A program made the position numbers and the translations under genes. 64,000 nucleotides of DNA from Ancylomarina euxina (GTDB taxonomy: Bacteria > Bacteroidota > Bacteroidia > Bacteroidales > Marinifilaceae). The notes below the pieces were generated by a model that was not told where the DNA came from, made no database searches, and saw nothing but the letters and a program-made list of their open reading frames with translations. Shown here piece after piece: positions 8,745 to 17,694 of the stretch. Where the stretch lies: contig NZ_QQWG01000007.1 in NCBI RefSeq assembly GCF_003863355.1, positions 1 to 64,000 on the forward strand, given 5' to 3'. How positions within the stretch are numbered: the first letter of the stretch is position 1; each line of letters begins with the position of its first letter.

Positions 8745-8997
8745 AATGTGAAATATTTTCAGAGCCTAGGATTCCTAATATTTGAATACTGCAATTTACA
8801 ATTTATATGTATAAAATAACAAGTTAAATAAACTTAATAAAGATAAGCACAGAGATTTCTTTCGATAATTTACTCTTGCATATTTTATAAAATAACTAAT
8901 TTAGCTTCTCGAATACTTTTGGCAAAATACTTGTAGAGCCTTATCCTTTAATTATTCAAAAGTTAATACTTCAGACTCATCCTTCGATTTAAACTAT

Positions 8998-10218
8998 ATG
9001 ATTAAAAAATTCATTTTCGCACTATTCATCCTACCCCTTTTGTTTGGAACCATTCAAGCACAAGAAGAGCAACAAACTAAAACAATCCGAATCATTGGCC
9101 AACTCACCAATGCAGATAACCAGCAAGCCATTCCTTTTGCAAACATTGGTGTAATGGATACTTATATTGGAGCGGCCACTAATTTCGATGGCTACTTTGA
9201 ACTAAAAGTTCCAGGGAAATATGCCGATAAAAGCTTTCAGATATCTGCCGTAGGATTCACTACTTATAATTCGAGCTTAAAAGATTGTAACGAGCTTGAT
9301 ACACTTCGTATTCAATTAAAACCGGTGAATTATAAAATAGCCGAGGTTGAAGTGACTGCTCAGTCATTGGTTTTAATCAAGATGCTAAAAAATGCCATCG
9401 ATCATATCCCTGACAACTATTTACAAACCCCATTCAATTACGATATATACTACCGCTCTGAAAAATCAGAAAATCAAAAATTAGAGCGTAAACGTGAAGC
9501 TGCAATTCGTATTTACGATGATAAAGGCTACATTCGAGAGAATGCTTATCAAGTATTCAAAGAGCGCACCTATCGTTTTCTACAAGTAAGAAAAAACTTT
9601 GAAAACAATTCCTTAGCTGATGGGTCAACTTACTTAGATGAACTATTGGAAATGGATATTGTAAGAAGTCGTGGTAATATTCTGAATAAGAATCATCTTA
9701 ATTTCTACGATCTAAGTTTGGAGCGTATAACGGAATATGAAAATGATTCAATTTGGGTCATTGCCTACAAAAGCAAAAGACCCATATTGAGTAATACTAG
9801 TGATTACTACGCAACCTCTTACTCTGGAAGAATCTATATCAAGCTAAAAGATTTTTCCGTCATCAAGAATGAGACACATGTCGTTGCAAGTAATTATTCT
9901 CCGCAGGGACGCAGTTTCTATGTAAATCCTGAGAGACAGGAGTGGAAACCTATTAAGATTGAATACGATTTCAGTTCTACTTATAAAGAACACTTTGGCT
10001 ATTATTATTTAAGTTACGTCGACTACAAGCGTTATCATGAACTCGAAAACAAAACCAGTGGTGAAAAGAAAGAATTAAATATCAATGCAGAAATGTTGAT
10101 TACAAAAATCATAACAACCAATCCTGAGGTTATTGAAAATCGTGCCTATTATGAGAACATGGACTATAATGAAAAGTTCTGGAATAATTATAATATCATT
10201 TTTGATGGTGCAGAATAG
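8998..10218 (+). CDS. Secreted CarboxypepD_reg-like domain protein
   Basis: 406 residues. Signal peptide 1-21 (hydrophobic core, then IQAQ). Residues about 28-115 form a carboxypeptidase-regulatory-like beta domain (AIPFANIGVMDTYIGAATN, then DGYFELKVP, then ISAVGFTTY), the module found at the N-terminus of SusC-type and related surface proteins. The remaining 290 residues are a beta-rich domain found with it in Bacteroidota proteins of unknown function (IYYRSEKSE near the start). It has its own terminator. Probably periplasmic or outer-membrane associated; no enzymatic motif is seen. Confidence 0.85.
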   Translation: MIKKFIFALFILPLLFGTIQAQEEQQTKTIRIIGQLTNADNQQAIPFANIGVMDTYIGAATNFDGYFELKVPGKYADKSFQISAVGFTTYNSSLKDCNELDTLRIQLKPVNYKIAEVEVTAQSLVLIKMLKNAIDHIPDNYLQTPFNYDIYYRSEKSENQKLERKREAAIRIYDDKGYIRENAYQVFKERTYRFLQVRKNFENNSLADGSTYLDELLEMDIVRSRGNILNKNHLNFYDLSLERITEYENDSIWVIAYKSKRPILSNTSDYYATSYSGRIYIKLKDFSVIKNETHVVASNYSPQGRSFYVNPERQEWKPIKIEYDFSSTYKEHFGYYYLSYVDYKRYHELENKTSGEKKELNINAEMLITKIITTNPEVIENRAYYENMDYNEKFWNNYNIIFDGAE

Positions 10219-10246
10219 CATTTAAATTGATTTTAACTTAAGACAT

Positions 10247-10283
10247 AATCCTGATCGATTTATAAAATGGATCAGGATTTTTT
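10247..10283 (+). terminator. Terminator after the CarboxypepD_reg-like gene
   Basis: AATCCTGATC/GATCAGGATT 10-bp stem with a 13-nt loop and a run of six T. Confidence 0.75.
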
Positions 10284-10407
10284 GTGTAAGCATTAAACAT
10301 CTAATTTTATTTACCGATATTTATCTGTCAAAGAAAAATCATTAAAGATTTTAAGGAAACATGCAACATTTCAATTATCAACTCGTCATTAGATTAGAAA
10401 ATAATTA

Positions 10408-10986
10408 ATGAGCTCCAATTACCAAAACATACATCAGGATTTAATCAATGCTTGTTGCCAAGGCAATACCAAGGCACAATTTGAGATTTACAAATTATAC
10501 TATAAAGCTATGTATAATTCATGTCTGCGTATTTTAAACCATACTCAGGAGGCGGAAGATGTTATGCAGGAAGCATTTTTGTCAGCATTCGATAAAATAA
10601 ATTCATATAAAGGAGAGGTTAGTTTTGGAGCTTGGTTAAAAAGAATCGTAGTAAACAAAGCCTTAGATTATTTAAAGAAAAATAAGATTGATAGTCTTCC
10701 TCTTGATGAGAAAATAAATCAACTTAGCGAAGAGGAAGATCAAAATAAAACAATTGAAATTGAAAACAGTGTAGAGGATATAAAAAAAGCCATTGAGCAA
10801 TTACCATCTGGCTACCGAATCGTTTTGAATCTTTATTTAATAGAAGCATACGATCACGAAGAGATAGGCGAAATATTAAACATATCAGCATCAACCTCAC
10901 GATCACAGTACAACAGGGCAAAAAAGAAATTGATTCAGATATTACAAAATAGCATGAATAAGCCATTAAAAAGAAGAATCAAATGA
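10408..10986 (+). CDS. ECF-type RNA polymerase sigma factor
   Basis: 192 residues with sigma-70 region 2 (about 25-95; AEDVMQEAFLSAFDKINSYK and FGAWLKRIVVNKALDYLKK) and region 4 (about 125-180; LPSGYRIVLNLYLIEAYDHEEIGEILNISASTSRSQYNRAKKKL split over the helix-turn-helix). There is no region 1 or 3, as expected of extracytoplasmic-function factors. Its stop codon overlaps the ATG of the next gene (ATGA), which encodes a single-pass membrane protein of anti-sigma character. The set probably responds to an envelope signal. The promoter recognised is unknown. Confidence 0.93.
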   Translation: MSSNYQNIHQDLINACCQGNTKAQFEIYKLYYKAMYNSCLRILNHTQEAEDVMQEAFLSAFDKINSYKGEVSFGAWLKRIVVNKALDYLKKNKIDSLPLDEKINQLSEEEDQNKTIEIENSVEDIKKAIEQLPSGYRIVLNLYLIEAYDHEEIGEILNISASTSRSQYNRAKKKLIQILQNSMNKPLKRRIK

Positions 10987-11531
10987 ACGATATAGAAAAA
11001 ATAATTAAACAACACCAAGGTCGCTTTGATAGTGAAGAACCTCGAGACGATCATTTCGATCGGTTTAATCAAAAAATGCAATTACATCACCAAGCAAAAG
11101 CAAGATGGCAATGGAAAGATCTGATGAAAATTGCAGCTATGATTGCTATAGTGGCAATTGCAGGTTTGACAACTTATCAGCTTCGCGAGATAAAGTCACC
11201 ACATTTAGGCTTAGGTCAACTTTCTCCTGAATATCAGGAGGTGGAAAACTATTTTAAAGCAAGTATTGACAAGCAACTCGACATCATCAGTCAATTGACG
11301 AAATCAACTGATATTCAAGAACAAAACACCATAAAAGAAGAGCTTGCAGATATGGATAAGCTATACAAGCAGCTCGAAGATGAGTTAAAATCCAATCCTA
11401 AAGACGAACGTATCATTCAAGCCATGATCGAACACTTTCAGGTCAAGAACAACATTTTAAATAGAATTGTACAACAACTATATCTGATAAGCCAACAGGA
11501 CATTCCTCTTGCAGATATCCTCAGTATTTAG
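10983..11531 (+). CDS. Putative membrane anti-sigma factor
   Basis: 182 residues: a cytoplasmic, charged N-terminal part (1-44), one transmembrane helix (about 47-65, KIAAMIAIVAIAGLTTYQL) and a helical periplasmic part rich in Lys, Gln and Asp. It overlaps the upstream ECF sigma gene by four bases. That translational coupling and the single-pass topology are the usual form of an anti-sigma factor that holds its sigma at the membrane. It lacks the HxxxCxxC zinc motif of ZAS anti-sigma proteins. The role is inferred from context; the family was not recognised from motifs. Confidence 0.7.
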   Translation: MNDIEKIIKQHQGRFDSEEPRDDHFDRFNQKMQLHHQAKARWQWKDLMKIAAMIAIVAIAGLTTYQLREIKSPHLGLGQLSPEYQEVENYFKASIDKQLDIISQLTKSTDIQEQNTIKEELADMDKLYKQLEDELKSNPKDERIIQAMIEHFQVKNNILNRIVQQLYLISQQDIPLADILSI

Positions 11532-11558
11532 AAAATATAACTATAAAAATATATTAGC

Positions 11559-12620
11559 ATGAAAACAAATAGATTGAAACTCACCACACTATTGCTATTT
11601 CTTTCGATAGGAATAAGTAGTCAGGTATTTGCTTCGGATGATTACATTAAATCATTCAATGGGAAATATGCTGTTAAAGATGGAGCTCTATTAACCATAG
11701 AAAATAAATATGGCGATATTGAAATCAAAAACTGGGAAGTTGATTCTGTCGTTATCAAAGCAACCATTACGGCTCATGCTTCAAGCGAAGCTAAAGCAGA
11801 AACATTATTCAAGGGTATTGAAATTAATATGGACCAGATTGGAAAAACCATTATGGCATTTACTGAAATGGAAAAATCCTTCAAAACAGGAAATAAATTC
11901 AGTATCGACTATGAAGTGTTTATGCCTGAGTACATGCAAATTTCTTTAAATAATAAGTTTGGAAATATCTACATCAACACAGTTAGAGCAAAAACAAATA
12001 TCAATTTAAGTTATGGCAATTTACTTGCAGAAAAATTTCTCTATCCAAACGAGAAACCATTAAGCAGCATCAACCTTTCATATGCAAAGGCAACCATTAC
12101 TGAATGTAATCGAACTAAATTGACTTTGAAGTACTCAAAAATGAATATTGGAACTAGCGAAACGCTTGTTGTTGTGAGTCGATTTTCTAAACTTCATTTA
12201 GATAATAACGTCTCTCTGATTGCAGATTCTAAATATGATGCAATAAACCTTACAAATACCGAATCGGTATTGGTTAGCCAAGGTCAATATTCTGATATCA
12301 AGATTGGAAATGTAAGTCGCAACCTTAATCTGACCCTAAGATATGGAAACTGTAAAGTTGATAATGTATCTTCAGATTTTGAAAATATTAGTATAGATAA
12401 TCAATATGTACCTTGTCGCATATCAATTGCAGAAGGCACATCCTATATGCTAGATGCAGAAACTAAATATTGTGGTATTAGCTACCCAAGCGATTCTCAA
12501 GTTATAGAAAATATTAAAAATAATTCTGAAACTAAAATCAAGGTACTAGTGGGTCATACCGATTCTCCTAAAGCAAATGTTCACGTCATTAGTAAATATG
12601 GCAATGTGAGTCTTCAATAG
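11559..12620 (+). CDS. Secreted beta-repeat protein, DUF4097/DUF2807-like
   Basis: 353 residues with a signal peptide (1-25, ending VFAS). After that the chain is a run of short beta strands with a recurring 'KYGDIxIxN / LSYGN / KYSKMNIG / QYSDIKIGN / RYGNCKVDN' pattern, as in the right-handed beta-helix type DUF4097/DUF2807 proteins. It follows the sigma/anti-sigma pair by 27 nt and shares their terminator. Such proteins often accompany ECF systems in this phylum and may be the sensor or a regulated envelope component. There is no catalytic motif. Confidence 0.75.
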   Translation: MKTNRLKLTTLLLFLSIGISSQVFASDDYIKSFNGKYAVKDGALLTIENKYGDIEIKNWEVDSVVIKATITAHASSEAKAETLFKGIEINMDQIGKTIMAFTEMEKSFKTGNKFSIDYEVFMPEYMQISLNNKFGNIYINTVRAKTNINLSYGNLLAEKFLYPNEKPLSSINLSYAKATITECNRTKLTLKYSKMNIGTSETLVVVSRFSKLHLDNNVSLIADSKYDAINLTNTESVLVSQGQYSDIKIGNVSRNLNLTLRYGNCKVDNVSSDFENISIDNQYVPCRISIAEGTSYMLDAETKYCGISYPSDSQVIENIKNNSETKIKVLVGHTDSPKANVHVISKYGNVSLQ

Positions 12621-12636
12621 ACTTCTTCACATATAC

Positions 12637-12675
12637 ATAATCCCTCTTTCAGTTTTGAAAGAGGGATTATTTTTG
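12637..12675 (+). terminator. Terminator of the ECF sigma operon
   Basis: 14-bp perfect stem (ATAATCCCTCTTTC/GAAAGAGGGATTAT), loop AGTTTT, then TTTTTG. Confidence 0.88.
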
Positions 12676-12804
12676 TTCGAAACTTTAACGTTTTTCATAA
12701 TTACAATAAAAAGTTCATTCTCACTTCAAACTTTCTTCTGATTATTAGTGTCAAACATCACTTTAATCGTATTTTTATCGAATAAATAATAACGAAACTT
12801 AATT

Positions 12805-14577
12805 ATGACCATTTTTGAAAAAGTGAATGCATTGCGCTCACTGATGGAAGAAAAAGAAATCCACGCTTACATCATCACCAGTTCAGATCCTCATATGAGT
12901 GAATATGTTCCAGAATACTGGACTGCTCGTCAATGGATATCTGGCTTTACAGGGTCTGCAGGAACTGTAGTCGTTACTCGTAAAAAGGCAGGTTTATGGA
13001 CAGATTCACGTTATTTTTTACAAGCTGAAAAAGAACTAGAAGGAAGTGGTATTACTCTTTTTAAAATGGGAATACCTGGTGTACCAAACCAATACCAATG
13101 GTTACTTTCCGAGCTAGAATCTGAAGCAAATATTGGCTTCGATGGAACTTGTTTTTCAATTGCTCAAAGCAAAGAATTAAAAAATAGTCTTGCCGATATA
13201 TCTATTCATATAAATGAAGAAGGTGATTTGATAAATGAGATTTGGAGTAATAGACCTAGTCTACCTAATCACAAAATATTTGAACATCCTGTTGAATTTG
13301 CTGGCAAGTCTCGCAAAGAAAAGCTAGCTATCATTCGCAATGAAATGCATCAGCTTGATGCCAAGCATCACTTCGTAGGAAGTCTTGATGATATTGCCTG
13401 GATCTTTAATCTTAGAGGGCAGGATGTTGACTTCAACCCAGTTGCTATTGCTTACGCTTTAATCAACGAAGATTCATGCACTCTCTATCTGGATCAGTCA
13501 AAACTAGATGATGAACTTATTTTTAGCCTTAATAAAGATGGAATTCTTACTTCTGACTATAACCAAATCTGCAATGACTTAGAAGAGCTTCGAGGCTCTG
13601 AAAATGTACTTCTTGATAGTAACCGTAGTAATTTAAAAATATACCGTTCCATTACTGCCAATATTATAGAAAAAGAGAACCCATCTCAACTACTAAAAAG
13701 TCAGAAAAATCTGACTGAAATCAAAGGCATGAAGCAAGCAATGCTTCAAGATGGATTAGCTTTAACTCAATTTTTCTGTTGGCTTGAAGAAAACTTGGGC
13801 AAAACGATTATAACCGAATTCACCTTAATTGATAAACTAAGAGAATTCAGATCTCGACAAAAACATTTCATGGGTGAAAGTTTCGGTAGTATTGTTGCTT
13901 ATAAGGCACATGGTGCTTCCCCACATTATTCTACAACAACTGAAACCGATTGTGAAATTAAAGCCGAAGGAATTCTGCTTATCGATTCTGGCGGACAATA
14001 TATGAATGGTACCACAGATATTACACGTACCACGGCTCTTGGAGAACTAAGCCCAGAAGATAAAATGGATTTCACCTTGGTTCTAAAAGGTATGATTCAA
14101 ATGACTTTGGCCGTTTTTCCTAAGGGAACTCGAGGTTGTAATATTGATATTTTGGCTCGTCAGGCACTTTGGATGTATGGTAAAAACTATGGACATGGAA
14201 CCGGACACGGTGTTGGCTGTTTCTTAAACGTTCACGAAGGGCCACAAAGTATACGTCAGGAACTAAAAGATCAAGCCATTTTACCAGGAATGATAAGCTC
14301 AAACGAACCAGGTTTCTATAAGGAAGGTGCCTATGGTATACGTCATGAGAATTTAATTCTTTGCAAAGAGAAGCTTACTACCAAGTATGGTGAATTCTTG
14401 GAGTTCGATACATTAACTCTATTTCCATTTGATACAAAAGCTTTAGATATTAATCTACTAAGTGAAATCGAAAAGAGTTGGTTAAATCATTACCACCAAA
14501 AAGTATACGACAGCTTAGCTCCGCAACTAGATGAAAAACACAAAGCTTGGCTTAAAAATAAAACTCAAGCTATTTAA
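12805..14577 (+). CDS. Xaa-Pro aminopeptidase (M24B, aminopeptidase P)
   Basis: Cytoplasmic dinuclear metallopeptidase that removes N-terminal residues preceding proline. 590 residues make it the long, three-domain form. Two creatinase-like N-terminal domains (about 1-300) precede the pita-bread catalytic domain. Predicted metal ligands are visible: Asp394 (IDSGG), Asp405 (TTDITRT), the His of GHGTGHGVG (463-471), Glu501 (SSNEPG) and Glu515 (IRHENL). No signal peptide. It stands alone with a terminator shared with msrB. Confidence 0.95.
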   Translation: MTIFEKVNALRSLMEEKEIHAYIITSSDPHMSEYVPEYWTARQWISGFTGSAGTVVVTRKKAGLWTDSRYFLQAEKELEGSGITLFKMGIPGVPNQYQWLLSELESEANIGFDGTCFSIAQSKELKNSLADISIHINEEGDLINEIWSNRPSLPNHKIFEHPVEFAGKSRKEKLAIIRNEMHQLDAKHHFVGSLDDIAWIFNLRGQDVDFNPVAIAYALINEDSCTLYLDQSKLDDELIFSLNKDGILTSDYNQICNDLEELRGSENVLLDSNRSNLKIYRSITANIIEKENPSQLLKSQKNLTEIKGMKQAMLQDGLALTQFFCWLEENLGKTIITEFTLIDKLREFRSRQKHFMGESFGSIVAYKAHGASPHYSTTTETDCEIKAEGILLIDSGGQYMNGTTDITRTTALGELSPEDKMDFTLVLKGMIQMTLAVFPKGTRGCNIDILARQALWMYGKNYGHGTGHGVGCFLNVHEGPQSIRQELKDQAILPGMISSNEPGFYKEGAYGIRHENLILCKEKLTTKYGEFLEFDTLTLFPFDTKALDINLLSEIEKSWLNHYHQKVYDSLAPQLDEKHKAWLKNKTQAI

Positions 14578-14626
14578 ATTCTGACTATTTCAATACAAAC
14601 AGAATTGTAATAAGTTAAAAAAACAA

Positions 14627-14668
14627 GGGCAGTTAGAATAGCGTATTCGCTACTAACTGCCCTCCTTT
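14627..14668. terminator. Bidirectional terminator between aminopeptidase P and msrB
   Basis: GGGCAGTTAG/CTAACTGCCC stem with an inner TAGCG/CGCTA stem around TATT. T-run on the plus side; TTGTTTTTTTAAC on the minus side. Confidence 0.82.
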
Positions 14669-14693
14669 TTTATATATCAAAATGATTTTTAGA

Positions 14694-15149
14694 TCACTTA
14701 TCTTTCTTTTCTTCTGCCACAGGAATAAAACTCAGAGAAATAGAATTTACGCAATGACGCGTATTCTTTTCAGTGAAACCTTCATTCTTAAACACATGCC
14801 CCAAATGCCCCTTGCAATTAGCACAAACAATCTCTGTGCGTCTTCCATCAGCATCAGGTAAATGCAAAACAGCTCCCTCAATTTCATCATCGAAACTTGG
14901 CCAGCCACAATGTGAATCAAATTTATCACCCGATCGATACAAAGGCAGATTACACTGCTTGCATACATAAACACCTTCCTCTTTGTGATTAACGTATTCC
15001 CCCGTATGTGGATATTCTGTTCCCTTATTAAGTATCACTCGTTTTTCAAGCTCATTCAATTTATTATAGTTTCCCTTCTTCATCACCGTCTGTCCGTTTG
15101 TTATTACTGATACCATCAATAATAAAGATATAATTATTAGTCGTCTCAT
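14694..15149 (-). CDS. msrB: Peptide-methionine (R)-S-oxide reductase, exported
   Basis: Reduces methionine-R-sulfoxide in oxidised proteins. The catalytic Cys133 is in [11 protein letters not shown], the family signature. Two CxxC pairs (C63/C66 and C109/C112) form the structural zinc site. [11 protein letters not shown] and [19 protein letters not shown] are hallmark MsrB blocks. Residues 1-19 are a signal peptide (ending TNGQ), so the enzyme is predicted to act in the periplasm. 151 residues is normal. No msrA is adjacent. Confidence 0.96.
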   Translation of the reverse strand: MRRLIIISLLLMVSVITNGQTVMKKGNYNKLNELEKRVILNKGTEYPHTGEYVNHKEEGVYVCKQCNLPLYRSGDKFDSHCGWPSFDDEIEGAVLHLPDADGRRTEIVCANCKGHLGHVFKNEGFTEKNTRHCVNSISLSFIPVAEEKKDK

Positions 15150-15389
15150 AGCCCTTATTTTAAATTGATCTAAAATAAAACAAGTTCATTAATTTTCAAA
15201 ATATTAGAGGCTCTTTAAGAACTTCTTAACATCTGTTTATCATACTTTCACACAATTACGAGCACTTAAATAGCAGATGTAATAGTCGTAAAAACGAAAC
15301 TTTTTGACGCTACTAGTTGTCTATTTGTAAAGTTTAATTTACATTTGAATTGAAATTAATGAAATATATAATCACAGACCTTATAATTT

Positions 15390-15878
15390 ATGAAAACTTA
15401 TTTACCTCACTACTTTAAAAGAATTGGAATTCTATTTGTATCTATTGCATTTATCTTATCGTGTATCTCCGGAGTAGATGACTTTAGAAAAGGTTTTATG
15501 AAAGGCTACACTGAACAACAAGGTCTAGATGAAGAATCAGCTAAAGTAGATCAGAGTATTACACCATATTTTACTAAAGAAGAATCTGATATGTATGCTA
15601 ATATTAGTTTATTCTTCTCCATTACAGGTTTTTTCTTATATCTGTTCTCGAAAGAAAAAATCGATGATGAATTCATGCAACACCTTAGATTAAAATCGAT
15701 GCTTCAAGCCTTTATCGTTTCCTGGATAATTTATGGCACAGCTAAAGTCTTTTCAAGTATAATTCCAATGGATGGGATTTACATTCTACAAATGCAACTA
15801 ATTGTTTATGTTATCCTTTTCCAACGTAATAAGAACAAGGAGCTTTCAGAAGAAGAAGAAATAGCATTGAGAAATTAA
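15390..15878 (+). CDS. Membrane protein paired with an HTH regulator
   Basis: 162 residues with about four hydrophobic segments (near 12-28, 70-88, 105-122 and 128-145) separated by a charged loop (about 28-68, RKGFMKGYTEQQ). Five bases separate it from the next gene, a small XRE-type regulator. Pairs of a DUF2975/DUF2178-like membrane protein and a YozG-like HTH protein are common in Bacteroidota and Firmicutes; this looks like one of them. Function is unknown. C-terminal tail is acidic and cytoplasmic. Confidence 0.75.
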   Translation: MKTYLPHYFKRIGILFVSIAFILSCISGVDDFRKGFMKGYTEQQGLDEESAKVDQSITPYFTKEESDMYANISLFFSITGFFLYLFSKEKIDDEFMQHLRLKSMLQAFIVSWIIYGTAKVFSSIIPMDGIYILQMQLIVYVILFQRNKNKELSEEEEIALRN

Positions 15879-15883
15879 ACGAT

Positions 15884-16084
15884 ATGAAAAACTACATAAA
15901 AGTTGAACGTGCAAAAAAGGATGTTACGCAAGCAACTTTAGCTGAAAAAATTGGAGTTTCTCGTCAAACTATTAATGCTATAGAAAAAGGGAAATTTACC
16001 CCTTCAACTCTTTTGGCCTTAAAAATGGCTCGCTATTTTGAAACACCTGTTGGTGATATCTTTGAATTAGAAGAAGGAGAGTGA
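15884..16084 (+). CDS. XRE-family transcriptional regulator (YozG-like)
   Basis: 66-residue protein that is almost only a helix-turn-helix (VTQATLAEKIGVSRQTINAI at about 14-33), ending with GDIFELEEGE. This compact form (Cro-like, DNA binding without a sensor domain) normally represses its own promoter and that of the membrane protein encoded just upstream. The two genes are five bases apart and certainly cotranscribed. A hairpin terminator follows. Confidence 0.9.
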   Translation: MKNYIKVERAKKDVTQATLAEKIGVSRQTINAIEKGKFTPSTLLALKMARYFETPVGDIFELEEGE

Positions 16085-16119
16085 TTCTCTCTCATTGGTC
16101 TTAAATAAAATAACTCAAT

Positions 16120-16158
16120 AGCACTTTCCCGATACGGAAGGTGCTTTTATTTTTGTAA
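16120..16158. terminator. Terminator between the HTH gene and the GNAT gene
   Basis: AGCACTTTCC/GGAAGGTGCT stem (one G-T pair), loop CGATAC, then TTTATTTTTG on the plus strand. The genes converge, so it may work for both. Confidence 0.65.
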
Positions 16159-16162
16159 AGAG

Positions 16163-16654
16163 CTATACCTTTCTCCCATAAATACGTTGGCTACAAACTT
16201 CGCCATCTATATTGGCGATATCGGGTAAGCGTCCCCATAACTGAAAATCGAACTTCTCAAGAAGCTTTATACTTGCAGTATTAGGTTCCAATAGAATGGC
16301 AAACAGATTAATGAAACCTAGTTCAGGAGCCTTTTCAATTGCAAAATTCATCAATTGCTTAGCATATCCTTTTCGAAAATGTTTATCGTGAATATAATAG
16401 CTCACCTCAGCAGACATCTCAAGAGCTCGTCTACCCAAACGCCAAGCTGAAAATGAAAACCAAGCTACAACGACATCATTCTCTAATCCTACATAAACAG
16501 GATATTTATCTTCTGAATGTGTATCAAACCACTTTTCACGTTCTGATATGCTAATCGGATCAAGATCAGCAGTGCAGTATCGAGCTGCGACAGCTTGATT
16601 ATAGATGGTATTGATTGATTTTAGATCGGTATGTTGGGCTAAGCGAATATTCAT
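16163..16654 (-). CDS. GNAT-family N-acetyltransferase
   Basis: 163-residue acetyl-CoA dependent transferase of the phosphinothricin-acetyltransferase-like subgroup. N-terminal MNIRLAQHTDLKSINTIYNQ is typical. The acetyl-CoA binding segment is HFRKGYAKQLMNFAIEKA (about 96-113, R/QxxGxG/A pattern), followed by LEPNTASIKLLEKFDFQLWG. These enzymes modify small amines such as amino acids, polyamines or antibiotics; the substrate cannot be read from sequence. Single gene, convergent with the HTH pair. Confidence 0.9.
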   Translation of the reverse strand: MNIRLAQHTDLKSINTIYNQAVAARYCTADLDPISISEREKWFDTHSEDKYPVYVGLENDVVVAWFSFSAWRLGRRALEMSAEVSYYIHDKHFRKGYAKQLMNFAIEKAPELGFINLFAILLEPNTASIKLLEKFDFQLWGRLPDIANIDGEVCSQRIYGRKV

Positions 16655-16827
16655 TATTGGGTTGTTGAGCTTTGAGTTAGGATTTAAAAATAAGAAATTC
16701 TCTATGAATAGATGGTATCAAGAAAGTTTTCAATTGTTAATCAAGCTTAATATTTAACAATCGAAGTAAATGTATGGTAAAATACAATTTCAGAACATTA
16801 TATTTGATTCCAATATAATATAAAGCA

Positions 16828-17622
16828 ATGATAGAATTCCATACATTTCAGTCTGAAATGATAAACAAATACATCCACAAAATTTATTCTTCAATTCAGA
16901 ATGAAATCAGCTTAACTCATTACAATTGCTTACCATCAGTTTATCCAATTCTCACTTTTCTATTCCACTCTGAAGCAGAATTCGATACCAATAAGGTAAC
17001 TATTAAACATTCTAAAAATGGAATACAATGCATTCTTATTCTCCCCTATTCTAAAACATTAAACATTTGTAATTCTAACCCATCAAAAGAGATTTCGATT
17101 GTATTCAAACCTTTCAGTATTCATAATTTCTCAGCTCATATTAGCTTAGAAACAAGAAGTAATGGTGTTGTAGATACTGATAAAATATGGCCTAGTGAGT
17201 TGTTAGCATTAAATAAAAAATTACTAGCTAGTGACATCAGCATTCGTAGACAAATAAATGAAATTATCTTATTTCTTGAAAAGCAATTTATTAGTCATAG
17301 CGGTATTAACAAGAAAGACTGCTCTCCTAAAGTTCTATTTGAATCCATAATGCAATTGCCTGAAAGAAGTCTTTACAGAAAATTTAAAAAATACAGTTTT
17401 TTAGCCCCTAAGCAGTTCGAAAAGATAATCCGAATTAGAAAAGCACTTAATCAGGCTAAGCAAAATGAAGAAACAAGTCTCACTCAAATAGCACATGAGC
17501 AAGACTATTTTGATCAAGCTCATTTTAATAAAGAATGTCAAAATATGGCAAGTATTTCACCTGGTAAAATCATCAAAAATATGTTAGATAGAGATTCTGA
17601 TGCACTTTGGTATCAAGACTAA
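16828..17622 (+). CDS. AraC-family transcriptional regulator
   Basis: 264 residues. The C-terminal 100 residues carry the AraC double helix-turn-helix: LPERSLYRKFKKYSFLAPKQ (first HTH region), then IRIRKALNQA and LTQIAHEQDYFDQAHFNKEC, ending SISPGKII. The N-terminal 160 residues resemble the DUF6597-type sensor domain of Bacteroidota AraC proteins (IVFKPFSIHNF). A perfect -7 box TATATTTG lies at 16799-16806. The next gene, on the same strand 72 nt later, could be a target. Confidence 0.85.
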   Translation: MIEFHTFQSEMINKYIHKIYSSIQNEISLTHYNCLPSVYPILTFLFHSEAEFDTNKVTIKHSKNGIQCILILPYSKTLNICNSNPSKEISIVFKPFSIHNFSAHISLETRSNGVVDTDKIWPSELLALNKKLLASDISIRRQINEIILFLEKQFISHSGINKKDCSPKVLFESIMQLPERSLYRKFKKYSFLAPKQFEKIIRIRKALNQAKQNEETSLTQIAHEQDYFDQAHFNKECQNMASISPGKIIKNMLDRDSDALWYQD

Positions 17623-17694
17623 AACTCTGGCTGTTTTTTACAATTTTAAATCTCCCCATTTATCTTCTTTTGCAGACACACAAAACATACACAT

